25,396 nt of DNA, from the NCBI GenBank assembly GCA_900544425.1, contig UQUX01000009.1, positions 1 through 25,396 of the forward strand. The letters are read 5' to 3'. This document shows positions 11,853 to 20,255 of this stretch, piece by piece (positions within the stretch are counted from its first letter, which is position 1; each line of letters begins with the position of its first letter). The notes beneath the pieces are model-generated. The model saw nothing but the letters and a program-made list of their open reading frames with translations. It was not told the origin of the DNA and did no database searches. The translations under genes were made by a program, and so were the position numbers. This DNA is from an uncultured Collinsella sp. (GTDB lineage Bacteria; Actinomycetota; Coriobacteriia; Coriobacteriales; Coriobacteriaceae).

Positions 11853-13889
11853 TTAGCGGCGGCGCTTCCAGATAATGCCGAGAACGATGATGACGATGCC
11901 GCCGATAAGGCATGCGCCGACCACGGTCGGCGTACGGTCTCCCGTTGCGGCAAGCTTACCGGCCGTCTTCTTGGTGGTGATCTGCGTGGTCATCGTGCCG
12001 GGTTTGGGTGAGGGCTCAGGCGTTGGGGTCGGATGGGGTGCGGGGCTCTCAGCGGAGCTAAAGCTGATGGTGCCCGCGAGCGAGGCCACCTTGTGCTCCC
12101 AGTCGTCCTGCCCGATCAGTGCCCTCAGCGCTGCCTCGCACGTACCCCACTCGGTGAGCTTCTTGGCGTTTGCGAAGGTGGGGAAGTCGGTCGTGTTGGT
12201 GATGATGTAGTTGTTGGTGGCGACGGTATAGGTCTTGGCGGGGTCGAGCGTGCTGCCGTCTTTGGTGAGCGTGGCACTCACGATGCGCTTGCCTTCAGAC
12301 TGCGTCCAGTCGATTGTTACGTTGATGCCGCCAAAGGAAAGAACGCTGCCGGAGTCGTCGGGCCACTTGTACATGTCCTGGGCTTCCTGCTCGGTGTGGC
12401 CGGCTGCGACGTAGGCTTGCTGAAGTTCGTAGCCGTCATTGCATTTGTCGCTAATTTCCAACGAGTGCTCAAGCGCTGCGAGGAAGTCCGCGCCGGTCAT
12501 GGTCCAGGTCTCCAAGGTGTTGCCGTAGGGCGAGATGGCGATGACGTCGCCGGCGGTCACGTTTCCCGCCGCGATGCCGCCGCGGATGCCGCCAGCGTTC
12601 TCAATAGCAAGGTCCGCGCTCGTCAGGCCAGGGTCCGCGCCCGTCAGGGAAAGATAGGAGCCGCAAATCACGTGGCCGATGGTCTGGGCCTTGGTGGTAT
12701 CGCCTTCCTTGCTGGGACGCAGATCGGTGGTGCGCACCATCTCCCAGCCATGCGTACCCGCGGCGTCCTCGCCGTAGAAATAGTTGGTGGAGGATGTGCC
12801 GAGCACCTTGTTCGATTCGCTTTCAAAGGCATCGTCGAGTGGCTTGATTTTGTTGTTGCGAACCTCGTCAAGGATGTTCTGGTTGTTAGGGTCTGCCAAA
12901 AGGTCGTCGACGTCCTTGGCGGTGTAGAGCTTCTCGTCGCTGTCGCCTGCGGAGACCGTCACCATGTCGTCGTTGGTGGTTTCGGTACCCCTGGTGTCGT
13001 ACTCATAGGGAATGGAAAGCAGACCAACCTCGGTAAAGGCGCTGCCTGCCTCGACGACGCGGACCGGCTTGCCGTCGGCCCCCGTCACGTTTTCGTCTAA
13101 GTTGATGTGCTCGTGGCCCGCGACCAGTGTATCGACCCCAACGAGCTTTGCGGCAAAGGTCTTGGCGTTGAGCGTGTGCGCGATGCAGACGATAACGTTG
13201 CAGCCCTCATCCTCGCGCAGTCGCTTGGCCTCGGCATTGATGGCGTCCGCCGCACCCGAGAACGACGTGCCCGCGACCAGGTCCGCGCGTAGCGAGGAGC
13301 CCAGCGACTCATCCATGGCTCCGACGACGCCGACCTTAATCTTGTAGTTAAACGTGGGACTGCCCTCGCCGTCCTTCCAAGTGCGATTGAGCGTCTTGGT
13401 GATGCTCGAGCTCCATACGCCGTTCGAGGACGTTGCATTCGCGCAGAGCATGGCGAAAGGTGTACTGGTGGCACCATTGCCGGCCATCGTGCGAAGCTTG
13501 TCCGCGCCGTAGCTCCAGTCATGGTTGCCCGGTGTGGTTGCGTCGTAGCCGTTTGCGTAGAAGGTGTTCATGAGTTCGGCGATGCTCTTGCCCTCGCTCA
13601 TGGTGGCAAAGGACTGCCCGTGGAAGGTGTCGCCTGCATCGAGCAGAAAGTCGGGGGCGTTGCTTTGAGCGCTATAGAGAACCGCCAGCCCGTCAAAGCC
13701 AATGGTGCCCGTGCCCTTGCTTGCGTTGTAGCTGTACTTGTAGCTGCCGTGGATGTCGTTGGTGTGCATGACGGTTACGGCGCCGTCAATAGCGGCGGGC
13801 AGGTTCCCCGCGAAAGCGAGGCTTGGGATGCCTGTGAGCGCGCCGGCAAACAACGCGGCAGCTAACGCAAGGCGGGGGAGTCTTTTCAT
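11853..13889 (-). CDS. Wall-anchored 5'-nucleotidase / metallophosphatase
   Basis: This 678-residue exported enzyme should dephosphorylate nucleotides outside the cell. The signal peptide MKRLPRLALAAALFAGALTG is followed by a cleavage region at AFAG. The metal motifs are HTNDIHG (42-48), DAGDTFHG (85-92), GNHD (121-124) and GHEH (258-261). A 5'-nucleotidase C-terminal domain follows, containing AIENAGGIRGG and ISPYGNTLETWTMTGADF. The C-terminus has a Pro/Thr-rich spacer, LAATG (646-650), a membrane segment and KRRR. This is a LAxTG-type signal, expected for class E sortase. A longer frame starts at 13925, but AAGGAG lies seven bases before 13889 and the signal peptide starts there, so 13889 is chosen. 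The dispersed hairpin lies only 23 bases upstream. Confidence 0.93.
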   Translation of the reverse strand: MKRLPRLALAAALFAGALTGIPSLAFAGNLPAAIDGAVTVMHTNDIHGSYKYSYNASKGTGTIGFDGLAVLYSAQSNAPDFLLDAGDTFHGQSFATMSEGKSIAELMNTFYANGYDATTPGNHDWSYGADKLRTMAGNGATSTPFAMLCANATSSNGVWSSSITKTLNRTWKDGEGSPTFNYKIKVGVVGAMDESLGSSLRADLVAGTSFSGAADAINAEAKRLREDEGCNVIVCIAHTLNAKTFAAKLVGVDTLVAGHEHINLDENVTGADGKPVRVVEAGSAFTEVGLLSIPYEYDTRGTETTNDDMVTVSAGDSDEKLYTAKDVDDLLADPNNQNILDEVRNNKIKPLDDAFESESNKVLGTSSTNYFYGEDAAGTHGWEMVRTTDLRPSKEGDTTKAQTIGHVICGSYLSLTGADPGLTSADLAIENAGGIRGGIAAGNVTAGDVIAISPYGNTLETWTMTGADFLAALEHSLEISDKCNDGYELQQAYVAAGHTEQEAQDMYKWPDDSGSVLSFGGINVTIDWTQSEGKRIVSATLTKDGSTLDPAKTYTVATNNYIITNTTDFPTFANAKKLTEWGTCEAALRALIGQDDWEHKVASLAGTISFSSAESPAPHPTPTPEPSPKPGTMTTQITTKKTAGKLAATGDRTPTVVGACLIGGIVIIVLGIIWKRRR

Positions 13890-13912
13890 GGCTGTCTCCT
13901 TACTCTTTAACA

Positions 13913-13953
13913 AAAACCACCACAAAGGTGCCTGTCCCCTTTGTGGTGGTTTT
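13913..13953. repeat. Dispersed hairpin, copy 2; terminator of the ABC operon
   Basis: AAAACCACCACAAAGG (13913-13928) pairs with the arm at 13938-13953 around the same TGCCTGTCC loop as copy 1. On the minus strand it lies eight bases after the ABC ATPase stop codon and runs into TTTTTGTT, a good terminator. Confidence 0.88.
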
Positions 13954-13961
13954 CTAGGTCG

Positions 13962-14756
13962 TTAGCTCAGCAGCATGCGGTCGTTGGCGAGCTCGCCGCC
14001 CGAGACCTCCTCGAACTTCTGCAGCAGGTCGGCAACGGTGAGCGACTTCTTCTCGTCGCCTGCCACGTCGTAGATTACGTGGCCCTCGTGCATCATGATC
14101 AGACGATTGCCCAGACGGATGGCGTCGTTCATGTTATGCGTGACCATGAGCGTGGTCAGGTGGTGCTCGTCGACGATTTCCTCGGTCAGATTGAGCACCT
14201 TAGAGGCCGTCTTGGGGTCGAGCGCCGCGGTGTGCTCGTCGAGCAGCAGCAGGCGTGGCTTGGTGAGCGTGGCCATGAGCAGGGTGAGTGCCTGGCGCTG
14301 GCCACCCGAAAGCAGACCGACCTTGGCGTTGAGGCGCGTGTCCAGACCGAGGTCCAGACGCTTGAGCAGCTCAACGTACTCGTCCTTCTCGGCCTTGGTG
14401 ACGCCCCACGAAAGACCGCGACGCTGGCCGCGGCGCTTGGCGAGGGCCAGGTTCTCGGCAATCTGCATGTCGGCTGCGGTGCCGCGCATGGGGTCCTGGA
14501 ACACGCGACCCAGGTACTTGGCGCGCTGCGACTCGCTCAGACGCGAGATGTCGGTGCCGTCGAGCTCGATGACACCCGAATCGAGCGGATACACGCCGGC
14601 GATCATATTGAGCAGCGTGGACTTGCCGGCGCCGTTGCCGCCGATCACGGTTACAAAGTCGCCGTCGTTAAGGGTGAGGTCGACGCCGGTGAGCGCGCGC
14701 TTCTCGGTGACGGTGCCCTTGTTAAAGGTTTTCTTGACGTGTGAGAGCTTAAGCAT
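13962..14756 (-). CDS. ABC transporter ATPase, TrpZ-like
   Basis: This is the ATP-binding subunit, 264 residues from the chosen start. Walker A is GGNGAGKST, the signature motif is LSGGQRQAL, Walker B is LLLLDEHTAALDP, and the switch histidine is in MVTHNM. It belongs to the family whose partners are a BPD_transp_2 permease and an ABC_sub_bind lipoprotein, known as TrpXYZ for tryptophan in streptococci. ATGs occur at 14765 and 14756. The second is chosen because AGGGGG directly abuts the first, while GATGAGG lies four bases before the second. The gene overlaps the end of the permease gene and is the last gene of the operon, before a hairpin terminator. Confidence 0.92.
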   Translation of the reverse strand: MLKLSHVKKTFNKGTVTEKRALTGVDLTLNDGDFVTVIGGNGAGKSTLLNMIAGVYPLDSGVIELDGTDISRLSESQRAKYLGRVFQDPMRGTAADMQIAENLALAKRRGQRRGLSWGVTKAEKDEYVELLKRLDLGLDTRLNAKVGLLSGGQRQALTLLMATLTKPRLLLLDEHTAALDPKTASKVLNLTEEIVDEHHLTTLMVTHNMNDAIRLGNRLIMMHEGHVIYDVAGDEKKSLTVADLLQKFEEVSGGELANDRMLLS

Positions 14757-15672
14757 CTGCCTCATCCCCCTTCGTGTAGGAGCTGCGGAGCTTATAGCGC
14801 TCCCAAACCACGGGCACGCACAGGGCCACGGCGACGATCACAGCGGAAAGCAGCTTCATGTCGTTGGCGTCCATGCCCAACTGCAGCACGATGGCGCGGA
14901 TGAGGAAGTACACCACGGAGCCAAAGACGGCGGAGGCAAGACGGACGCTAAACTGCGTGAGGCCGCCGGGCAGCAGGCGGCCGAGCACCTCGCCGATAAC
15001 AATGGCGGCAAGACCGATAACGATGGCACCGGTGCCCATGCCAATGTCGGCGTACTTCTGGCTCTGGCAGATGAGCGCGCCTGAAAGGCCGATGAGGGCG
15101 TTGGAGAGCACGAGGGCGATCATCTTGGTGGAGTTGGTGTTGACGCCCAGAGCGCGGATCATGTACTCGTTGTTGCCGGTGGCGCGCAGCGCCGAGCCGA
15201 TCTCGGTGCCAAAGAACCAATACAGGATGGCGACGATAGCCACAGCGAGCAAGATGCCCAGGATGATGGCGACGGTGGACTGCGGCAGGCCCGTCATGTT
15301 GCTGACAGACGAGAAGATGGTGCCCTTGGCAAGGATGGGCGTATTGGATTTGCCCATGATGCGCAGGTTGATGGACCACAGGCTGATCTGCGTCAGGATT
15401 CCGGCGAGGATCGCGGGAATCTCAAAGACCGTGGTCAAAATGCCCGTGACCGCGCCCGCGATGGCGCCGGCGCACATGCCGGCCAGCACGGCGAGCAGCG
15501 GGTCGACGTTGTTATTGACGATGAGTACGGCGCAGACGCAGCCGCCGAGGGCAAAGCTGCCGTCGCAGGTCATATCGGGGATGTCGAGCAGGCGGAACGT
15601 GATAAACACGCCAAGCACCATAATGCCCCAGAGGACGCCCTGCGAAACGGCGCCCTGCAATGCAATAAGCAT
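14749..15672 (-). CDS. ABC transporter permease, TrpY-like
   Basis: This is a 307-residue membrane subunit of the BPD_transp_2 (branched-chain amino acid type) family. About nine or ten hydrophobic segments are visible, for example VLWGIMVLGVFITFRLL, VAIILGILLAVAIVAILYWF and AIVIGLAAIVIGEVLGRLL. The segment GSALRATGNNEYMIRALGVN is the typical cytoplasmic coupling loop of the family, and IPDMTCDGSFALGG is typical of the TrpY group. AGGAGG lies eight bases before the start. It overlaps the ATPase gene by 8 bases, and a hairpin separates it from the substrate-binding protein gene upstream. Confidence 0.92.
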   Translation of the reverse strand: MLIALQGAVSQGVLWGIMVLGVFITFRLLDIPDMTCDGSFALGGCVCAVLIVNNNVDPLLAVLAGMCAGAIAGAVTGILTTVFEIPAILAGILTQISLWSINLRIMGKSNTPILAKGTIFSSVSNMTGLPQSTVAIILGILLAVAIVAILYWFFGTEIGSALRATGNNEYMIRALGVNTNSTKMIALVLSNALIGLSGALICQSQKYADIGMGTGAIVIGLAAIVIGEVLGRLLPGGLTQFSVRLASAVFGSVVYFLIRAIVLQLGMDANDMKLLSAVIVAVALCVPVVWERYKLRSSYTKGDEADA

Positions 15673-15774
15673 GCTTCATACCTCCTAGGATAGGGTGGAC
15701 ACGTGAGTCACCATGATAGCGGTAACAATGCATAAAAGAGCTGCGGCCGGATGTTTTGTCTCATCCGTAACAAG

Positions 15775-15808
15775 CAGGGCGAACGCCGGTCTTTGGCGTT
15801 CGCCCCTG
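15775..15808 (-). terminator. Hairpin between binding-protein and permease genes
   Basis: CAGGGCGAACGCC pairs with GGCGTTCGCCCCTG (one bulged base) around a seven-base loop. There is no good T-run, so it is more likely a stabiliser or partial terminator that makes the binding protein more abundant than the permease and ATPase. A second small stem (CGGATG/CATCCG, 15748-15767) follows on the way to the permease. Confidence 0.6.
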
Positions 15809-15876
15809 TGGCTCAGATATTGAATAACGCAGCTATGGCGCGAGTGCGGGTCCTAGACGCGTTACCGCGCATGGCG

Positions 15877-16857
15877 CTACTCGTCCAGAGCGGAAAGGTC
15901 GATGCCCAGCGCCTCGGCCATCTCGTCGTTCTTGACGACGACCAGGTCCTTGCTCGAGAGGTGCTTGATCGGCATATCCTCGGGCTTGGCCTCGCCCTTC
16001 AGGATCTTAACGGCCATCTCGCCCGCGGCGTAGCCCAGGTCCTCATAGTTGATGGAGAGGGTGAACAGGCCGCCGGCCATGCACATGCCCTCCTCGCCGG
16101 TTACGAAGGGGAGCTTATTCTCCTTGCAGATTTGGCCGACCTGCGAAGCGCCCGCGGCGATGGTGTTATCGGTGGGGGAGTACAGCGCGTCGACCTTGCC
16201 AACGGCAGATTCGACGACGGACTGGATCTCGTTGGAGCTCGAGACGGTGAAGTCGGTGTAGTCCAGGCCCAGCTTGTCGAGCTCCTTCTTGGCGGCCTTG
16301 ATCTGGACGTCGGAGTTGGACTCGGCGGTGCAGTAGAGCAGACCGACCTTCTTTACGTCGGGCAGGACCTTCTGCATCATCTCGAGCTGCTCGGCGACCG
16401 GGGTGAGGTCGGAGGCGCCAGTAACGTTGGTGCCGGGCTTGTCGTTGTCCTGGACCAGGCCGGAGGCGGCGTAGTCGGTGATGGCGCAGCCCACGATGGG
16501 GATATCGGCCGTGGCACCGGCGGCGGCCTGCGCGGCGGGCGTAGCGATGGCGTAGATCAGGTCGACGCCATCGCCCACGAACTTGTCGGCGATGGACTTA
16601 CACGTGGACTGGTCATTCTGGGCGTTCTTCTGGTCGATTTTGACCTTAAGGCCGCTCTTCTTGATGGCCTTGACGAAGCCGTCGTTGGCGGCGTCGAGTG
16701 CGGAGTGCTCGGTGAGCTGCAGAATGCCGACGGTGTAGTCGGAACCGGCGGCAGCAGAGCCGGAACCAGAGTTGCCGCCGCATCCGGCGAGCGGAGCGAG
16801 CGCGAGCAGGCCAGCAGAGACCAGAAGGCTCCTGCGGCTGATAGTGATGTCCTTCAT
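15877..16857 (-). CDS. ABC transporter substrate-binding lipoprotein, TrpX-like
   Basis: This 326-residue binding protein is of the ABC_sub_bind (DUF534) family, which feeds TrpYZ-like transporters. The N-terminus MKDITISRRSLLVSAG carries a twin arginine (8-9), and the lipobox LAGC puts the lipidated cysteine at 26, so this looks like a Tat-exported lipoprotein. A Gly/Ser-rich linker follows. The family pattern is seen in YTVGILQLTEHSALDAANDG, VGDGVDLIYAIATPAAQAA, VGLLYCTAESNSDVQIKAAK and LPFVTGEEGMCMAGGLFTLS. A longer frame starts at 16905, but GGGGGT lies seven bases before 16857 and the signal peptide begins there. Tryptophan as substrate is a family-level guess; other aromatic or nucleoside-like ligands are possible. 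Confidence 0.9.
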   Translation of the reverse strand: MKDITISRRSLLVSAGLLALAPLAGCGGNSGSGSAAAGSDYTVGILQLTEHSALDAANDGFVKAIKKSGLKVKIDQKNAQNDQSTCKSIADKFVGDGVDLIYAIATPAAQAAAGATADIPIVGCAITDYAASGLVQDNDKPGTNVTGASDLTPVAEQLEMMQKVLPDVKKVGLLYCTAESNSDVQIKAAKKELDKLGLDYTDFTVSSSNEIQSVVESAVGKVDALYSPTDNTIAAGASQVGQICKENKLPFVTGEEGMCMAGGLFTLSINYEDLGYAAGEMAVKILKGEAKPEDMPIKHLSSKDLVVVKNDEMAEALGIDLSALDE

Positions 16858-16892
16858 ATCGTTACCCCCAGTATAGAAATGGCTGGAAACAC

Positions 16893-16923
16893 TGCACTCA
16901 AACAAAGTGCAAGTGGAATTATA
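16893..16923 (-). promoter_or_regulatory. -10 box and inverted repeat of the transporter operon
   Basis: On the minus strand a consensus TATAAT lies at 16923-16918. Just downstream, where transcription should start, TGCACT (16893-16898) and AGTGCA (16906-16911) form a 6-bp inverted repeat with a seven-base spacer. It could be a repressor operator or a 5' RNA hairpin. The -35 is weak (TTGTAA with a 19-base spacer). Confidence 0.5.
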
Positions 16924-17017
16924 GTTGCGCGGATGTCCATTTTTACAATAACCTGGCGGGTTTTTTAATACAGAACCGGATGGGCGGTACGGGTAGTCGA
17001 ATGGACGGCGGAGGTTC

Positions 17018-17800
17018 TTATGCGGCGGAGGCGTCGTCCTCCTCCAGGGCGGCGAAGAGCTTCTTGCCGTCGAGGAGACGCGTGGTGACGTTTCTCATGC
17101 GCCCGATCTCTACGGTACGCAGCGTGTCATCGGCGCCTCGGGCGTCATAGACCGTTCCCAGCAAATACGAGATGCCGTCTCGTTGCTTGATGGCAAAGGG
17201 GCGGAGTGTCATCCGTGCTACTTCGGTTTCGCCACGTGTCGTGACGCTCGAAATATCAAAACTCACCGTGGTTCCGTGGTCGATGGCTTGCTCGATGAGC
17301 TCGCAGGTGTCGATGCGCTTGACGGGCGTGCGCGTGGCCTTGGTGGATTTGCCACCGGCGCTTGGAGCGGGCTCGGGTGCATCGAGGTAGCCGCGAACGT
17401 CGGCACTCGCCATGGCGACCAAGTGCTGAGCCATGCTTTTTCGAATGGCGATGGGCGTAGAGCGGTTGCGCATGACCATACCGTGGAGCCGGATGATCTC
17501 TTCGTCGGTGAGCGGACGGGTCAAGAGCTGATACCCCACGCCGCGTTTGTACTCAATTTCGTATCCGGCATGGCGAAGTGCGGAGATGGCAGTGTAGATG
17601 CTGCGCCGCGCCGCCGAGATGGGCATGCGGGCGGGGTCGTCGGGATGGGCGAGGCGCCGGATCAACTCATCGGAAAGCATGGCCTTGTCCTCGCCAGTGT
17701 TCTCGCTTAATAGTTGCAAGATGCGAACGGCACGATAGGCTGCCATCGAGGCGGCGCCTCTGGTCGTGGTGTCGTAGGTTTCAACAGCGGCTTCGGTCAT
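17018..17800 (-). CDS. WYL-domain transcriptional regulator
   Basis: This 260-residue regulator has an N-terminal helix-turn-helix part (about 20-95) that includes RAVRILQLLSENTGEDKAML and AARRSIYTAISALRHAGYEI, with the wing-like YKRGVGYQL. The C-terminal half (about 155-250) resembles a WYL ligand-binding domain: IEQAIDHGTTVSFDI, LRPFAIKQRDGISYLLGTVY and RTVEIGRMRNV. These domains often sense nucleic acids or nucleotides. A GTG at 17809 is also in frame but lies one base after AAAGGAC. The ATG at 17800, ten bases from it, is preferred. It lies upstream of the TrpXYZ-like operon in the same direction and may control it; that is an inference from position. Confidence 0.85.
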   Translation of the reverse strand: MTEAAVETYDTTTRGAASMAAYRAVRILQLLSENTGEDKAMLSDELIRRLAHPDDPARMPISAARRSIYTAISALRHAGYEIEYKRGVGYQLLTRPLTDEEIIRLHGMVMRNRSTPIAIRKSMAQHLVAMASADVRGYLDAPEPAPSAGGKSTKATRTPVKRIDTCELIEQAIDHGTTVSFDISSVTTRGETEVARMTLRPFAIKQRDGISYLLGTVYDARGADDTLRTVEIGRMRNVTTRLLDGKKLFAALEEDDASAA

Positions 17801-17917
17801 GGTGCCCACGTCCTTTCCGTTTTGGGTGGTGACGGTATGGAGCCTAGGGCGCGGGGTTTTCCCAGGGGCGCAGGGCGCTCTGGGCGGTCGGTAGTCGTCG
17901 GCAAACGGCGGGTCGAG

Positions 17918-17980
17918 TTTTCAACAGCCCTGCTCAACTGACCAAAAACTTGCCAAAAGCTTGACGGATGCTGTTGAAAA
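17918..17980. repeat. 11-base inverted repeat upstream of the WYL gene
   Basis: TTTTCAACAGC (17918-17928) and GCTGTTGAAAA (17970-17980) are perfect complements 41 bases apart. They lie between the asnS terminator and the WYL regulator gene, about 118 bases from its start, where a promoter or operator is expected. Confidence 0.6.
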
Positions 17981-18012
17981 AAGCGTCTCTCGACCGATGT
18001 CGAGAGACGCTT
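17977..18012 (-). terminator. Terminator of asnS
   Basis: AAGCGTCTCTCGAC and GTCGAGAGACGCTT form a perfect 14-bp stem with loop CGAT, followed on the minus strand by a run of six T including the arm's end. It lies about 50 bases after the asnS stop codon. Confidence 0.92.
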
Positions 18013-18059
18013 GTGCGATGAGCGTTTGCGTGTGGCGACGCGAGCTAGCGTCCGACGTA

Positions 18060-19463
18060 TTAGAAGTCGGCGTTGCCCACGGTGCGCGGGTGCGGCAGGA
18101 CGTCGCGGATGTTGCCCACGCCGGTGAGGTACATCACCAAGCGCTCGAAGCCCAGACCGTAGCCGGCGTGCTTGCAGGAACCGTAGCGGCGCAGGTCCAG
18201 ATAGTACTTGTACTGCTCGGGATTCATGCCCAGGTCCTTGATACGGGCCTCGAGCAGGTCCAGGCGCTCCTCGCGCTGGGAGCCACCGATGATCTCGCCG
18301 ATGCCCGGCACCAGGCAGTCGGCGGCGGCGACGGTCTTGCCGTCGTCATTCATGCGCATATAAAACGCCTTGATCTCTGCCGGGTAGTCGGTTACGAAGG
18401 TCGGGCGCTTAAAGTGCTCCTCGGTCAGGAAGCGCTCGTGCTCGGTCTGCAGGTCGATGCCCCAGCTGACGGGGTAATCAAACTGGTGGCCAGCAGCGAC
18501 TGCCTGCTCCAGGATCTCGATGGCATCGGTGTAGGTAACGCGGGCAAAGTCGGAGTTTGCCACGTGGTCCAGGCGCTCGATCAGGCCCTTGTCCACAAAC
18601 TTGTTGAGCATGTTGAGCTCGTCGGGGCAGGTGGCCATAACGTCCTTGAGGACGTACTTGAGCATGGCTTCGGCGTTATCCATGTAGTCGTTCAGATCGG
18701 CAAAGGCCATCTCGGGCTCGATCATCCAAAACTCGGCGGCGTGGCGCGTGGTGTTGGAGTTTTCGGCGCGGAAGGTGGGGCCAAAGGTGTACACGTCGCC
18801 AAAGGCCATGGCAAAGTTCTCGGCGTTGAGCTGGCCGGACACGGTGAGGCTCGCGTGCTTGCCAAAGAAGTCCTGGCTCCAGTCGACCTCGCCGGACTCG
18901 GTGAGGGGCGGATTTTTGGGGTCGAGCGTGGTCACGCGGAACATCTCGCCGGCGCCCTCGCAGTCACTCGTGGTGATGATAGGGGTGTTGACGTAGACAA
19001 AGCCCTGCTCCTGGAAGAAGCGGTGGATGGCCGCAGCCGCGACAGAGCGGATGCGGAACACGGCTCGGAACAGGTTGGTGCGCGGGCGCAGGTGCTGCTG
19101 GGTGCGCAGGAACTCGACGGTTGCGCGCTTCTTCTGCAGCGGGTAATCCGGGGCGCTGACGCCCTCGACCTCGATGGAGGTGGCAGAAACCTCGAAAGGC
19201 TGGGGCGCATCGGGGGTCAGCTTGACGGTGCCGGTGCAGATGAGGGCAGCCGAGACGTTTTGATGGGCGATCTCGTCGTAGTTGTCGAGCGCCTCGCGGT
19301 TCATGACGACCTGCAGGTCGCGGAAGCAGCTGCCGTCGTTGAGCGTAACAAAGCCAAAGTTCTTCATGTCGCGGACGGACTTGACCCAGCCGGCGACGGT
19401 GACGGTCTGGCCGCCGAGCGACTCGGCGTCGGCGTAGAGCTGCGCGATTTTGGTGCGGTTCAC
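18060..19463 (-). CDS. asnS: Asparaginyl-tRNA synthetase
   Basis: AsnRS charges tRNA-Asn in the cytoplasm. The 467 residues comprise an OB-fold anticodon-binding domain (TVTVAGWVKSVRDMKNFGFV and NDGSCFRDLQVVMN, about 15-50) and a class II catalytic core. Motif 2 is FRAENSNTTRHAAEFWMIEP and motif 3 is GLGFERLVMYLTGVGNIRDV. The wording of motif 2 and of the N-terminal domain distinguishes it from AspRS. The frame is open far upstream, but GGGAGG lies four bases before a GTG at 19463 that gives the usual VNRTKIAQLY start; this is chosen. An alternative is the ATG at 19475, which would put the GGGAGG inside the gene. The gene stands alone between two terminators. Confidence 0.95.
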   Translation of the reverse strand: MNRTKIAQLYADAESLGGQTVTVAGWVKSVRDMKNFGFVTLNDGSCFRDLQVVMNREALDNYDEIAHQNVSAALICTGTVKLTPDAPQPFEVSATSIEVEGVSAPDYPLQKKRATVEFLRTQQHLRPRTNLFRAVFRIRSVAAAAIHRFFQEQGFVYVNTPIITTSDCEGAGEMFRVTTLDPKNPPLTESGEVDWSQDFFGKHASLTVSGQLNAENFAMAFGDVYTFGPTFRAENSNTTRHAAEFWMIEPEMAFADLNDYMDNAEAMLKYVLKDVMATCPDELNMLNKFVDKGLIERLDHVANSDFARVTYTDAIEILEQAVAAGHQFDYPVSWGIDLQTEHERFLTEEHFKRPTFVTDYPAEIKAFYMRMNDDGKTVAAADCLVPGIGEIIGGSQREERLDLLEARIKDLGMNPEQYKYYLDLRRYGSCKHAGYGLGFERLVMYLTGVGNIRDVLPHPRTVGNADF

Positions 19464-19572
19464 GTATCCTCCCATAACGGTTGAATGATAGTTATCCATA
19501 CAGTTCGATATTCTAGCAGCTCGGCTCATTTGGGCTATACAGATAAGGCATTGGCGGGATGGTTTTTCAAAC

Positions 19573-19607
19573 GAAAAGCGCCCGCGGCCAAATGGTCGCG
19601 GGCGCTT
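19573..19607 (-). terminator. Terminator of the EIIA-Glc gene
   Basis: AAGCGCCCGCG and CGCGGGCGCTT form an 11-bp stem with a ten-base loop, followed on the minus strand by TTCG after the arm's TT. It lies between crr and asnS. Confidence 0.88.
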
Positions 19608-19644
19608 GACGAGGTGCCTTTTGGCTGTGTGGCGCGGGGCCTGA

Positions 19645-20208
19645 CTACTTGGTCTTGGCCACCAGCAGCGGGTCGCCCAGCTTGACGAGCGGGTTGCCGC
19701 CGATAAGCGTTCCAGACTCGCCGACATGGTCGATGCTCTTAAGACGATCGAGCTCGGAGACGATGACGGTCACGATGTCCTCGTGACCAGCGGCCTTAAT
19801 GGCCTCGCGGTCGAAGCTGATGAGCGGCTGGCCTGCCTTGACCACATCGCCCATCTCGACAAAGCGGGCAAAACCCTTGCCGTTCATTTCCACGGTGCCC
19901 AGGCCAACATGGATGAACACGCGAAGACCGTCCTCGGTGATCATGCCAATGGAGTGGTTGGTGACGGTGGTAGCGCCGATGCGGCCGTTGGCGGGCGCAT
20001 AGATGGTGCCGGTAATGGGCTCGATGCCATAGCCCTGGCCAAGCATGCCCGAGGCGATCGTCTCGTCGGGGACCTCGTTCAGGTTGACGAGCACGCCGTT
20101 GACGGGGGCATAGATGACGCCTTCGCGGGTGGCGAAGCTTGCTGCGGGCGGAACGGACGCCTCGCCCGTCGAGGTGAAGGTGGACTTAAGCGAATCGAGC
20201 AGACCCAT
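19645..20208 (-). CDS. crr: PTS glucose-type EIIA component
   Basis: This 187-residue soluble phosphocarrier passes phosphate from HPr to an EIIB domain and can be a regulator of carbon use. The EIIA-Glc fold is shown by VIYAPVNGVLVNLNEVPDET, MLGQGYGIEPITGTIYAPANG, the supporting His85 in TNHSIGM and the phosphorylated His100 in FIHVGLGTVEM, then the segment KAGQPLISFDREAI. The length is close to the 169-residue E. coli Crr. It is free-standing, with no EIIB or EIIC domain next to it, so it may serve several transporters. The start at 20208 has GGAGG six bases upstream; the longer open frame to 20292 has no support. Confidence 0.92.
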   Translation of the reverse strand: MGLLDSLKSTFTSTGEASVPPAASFATREGVIYAPVNGVLVNLNEVPDETIASGMLGQGYGIEPITGTIYAPANGRIGATTVTNHSIGMITEDGLRVFIHVGLGTVEMNGKGFARFVEMGDVVKAGQPLISFDREAIKAAGHEDIVTVIVSELDRLKSIDHVGESGTLIGGNPLVKLGDPLLVAKTK

Positions 20209-20255
20209 AGTTGCCTCCAACTTAAATAGGCGCATATCGCGCGTTTGGTTTGCCG

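Noticed and set aside
15751..16968. 405-codon plus-strand frame opposite the binding-protein gene
   Set aside because: A mirror of a well-supported lipoprotein gene; Gly/Val/Asp-rich with no recognisable domain.
17961..19484. 507-codon frame opposite asnS
   Set aside because: The complementary strand is a clear AsnRS; the frame is a GC-rich shadow.
19464..19572. T-box leader before asnS
   Set aside because: The leader is too short and no T-box core sequence or specifier stem is seen.
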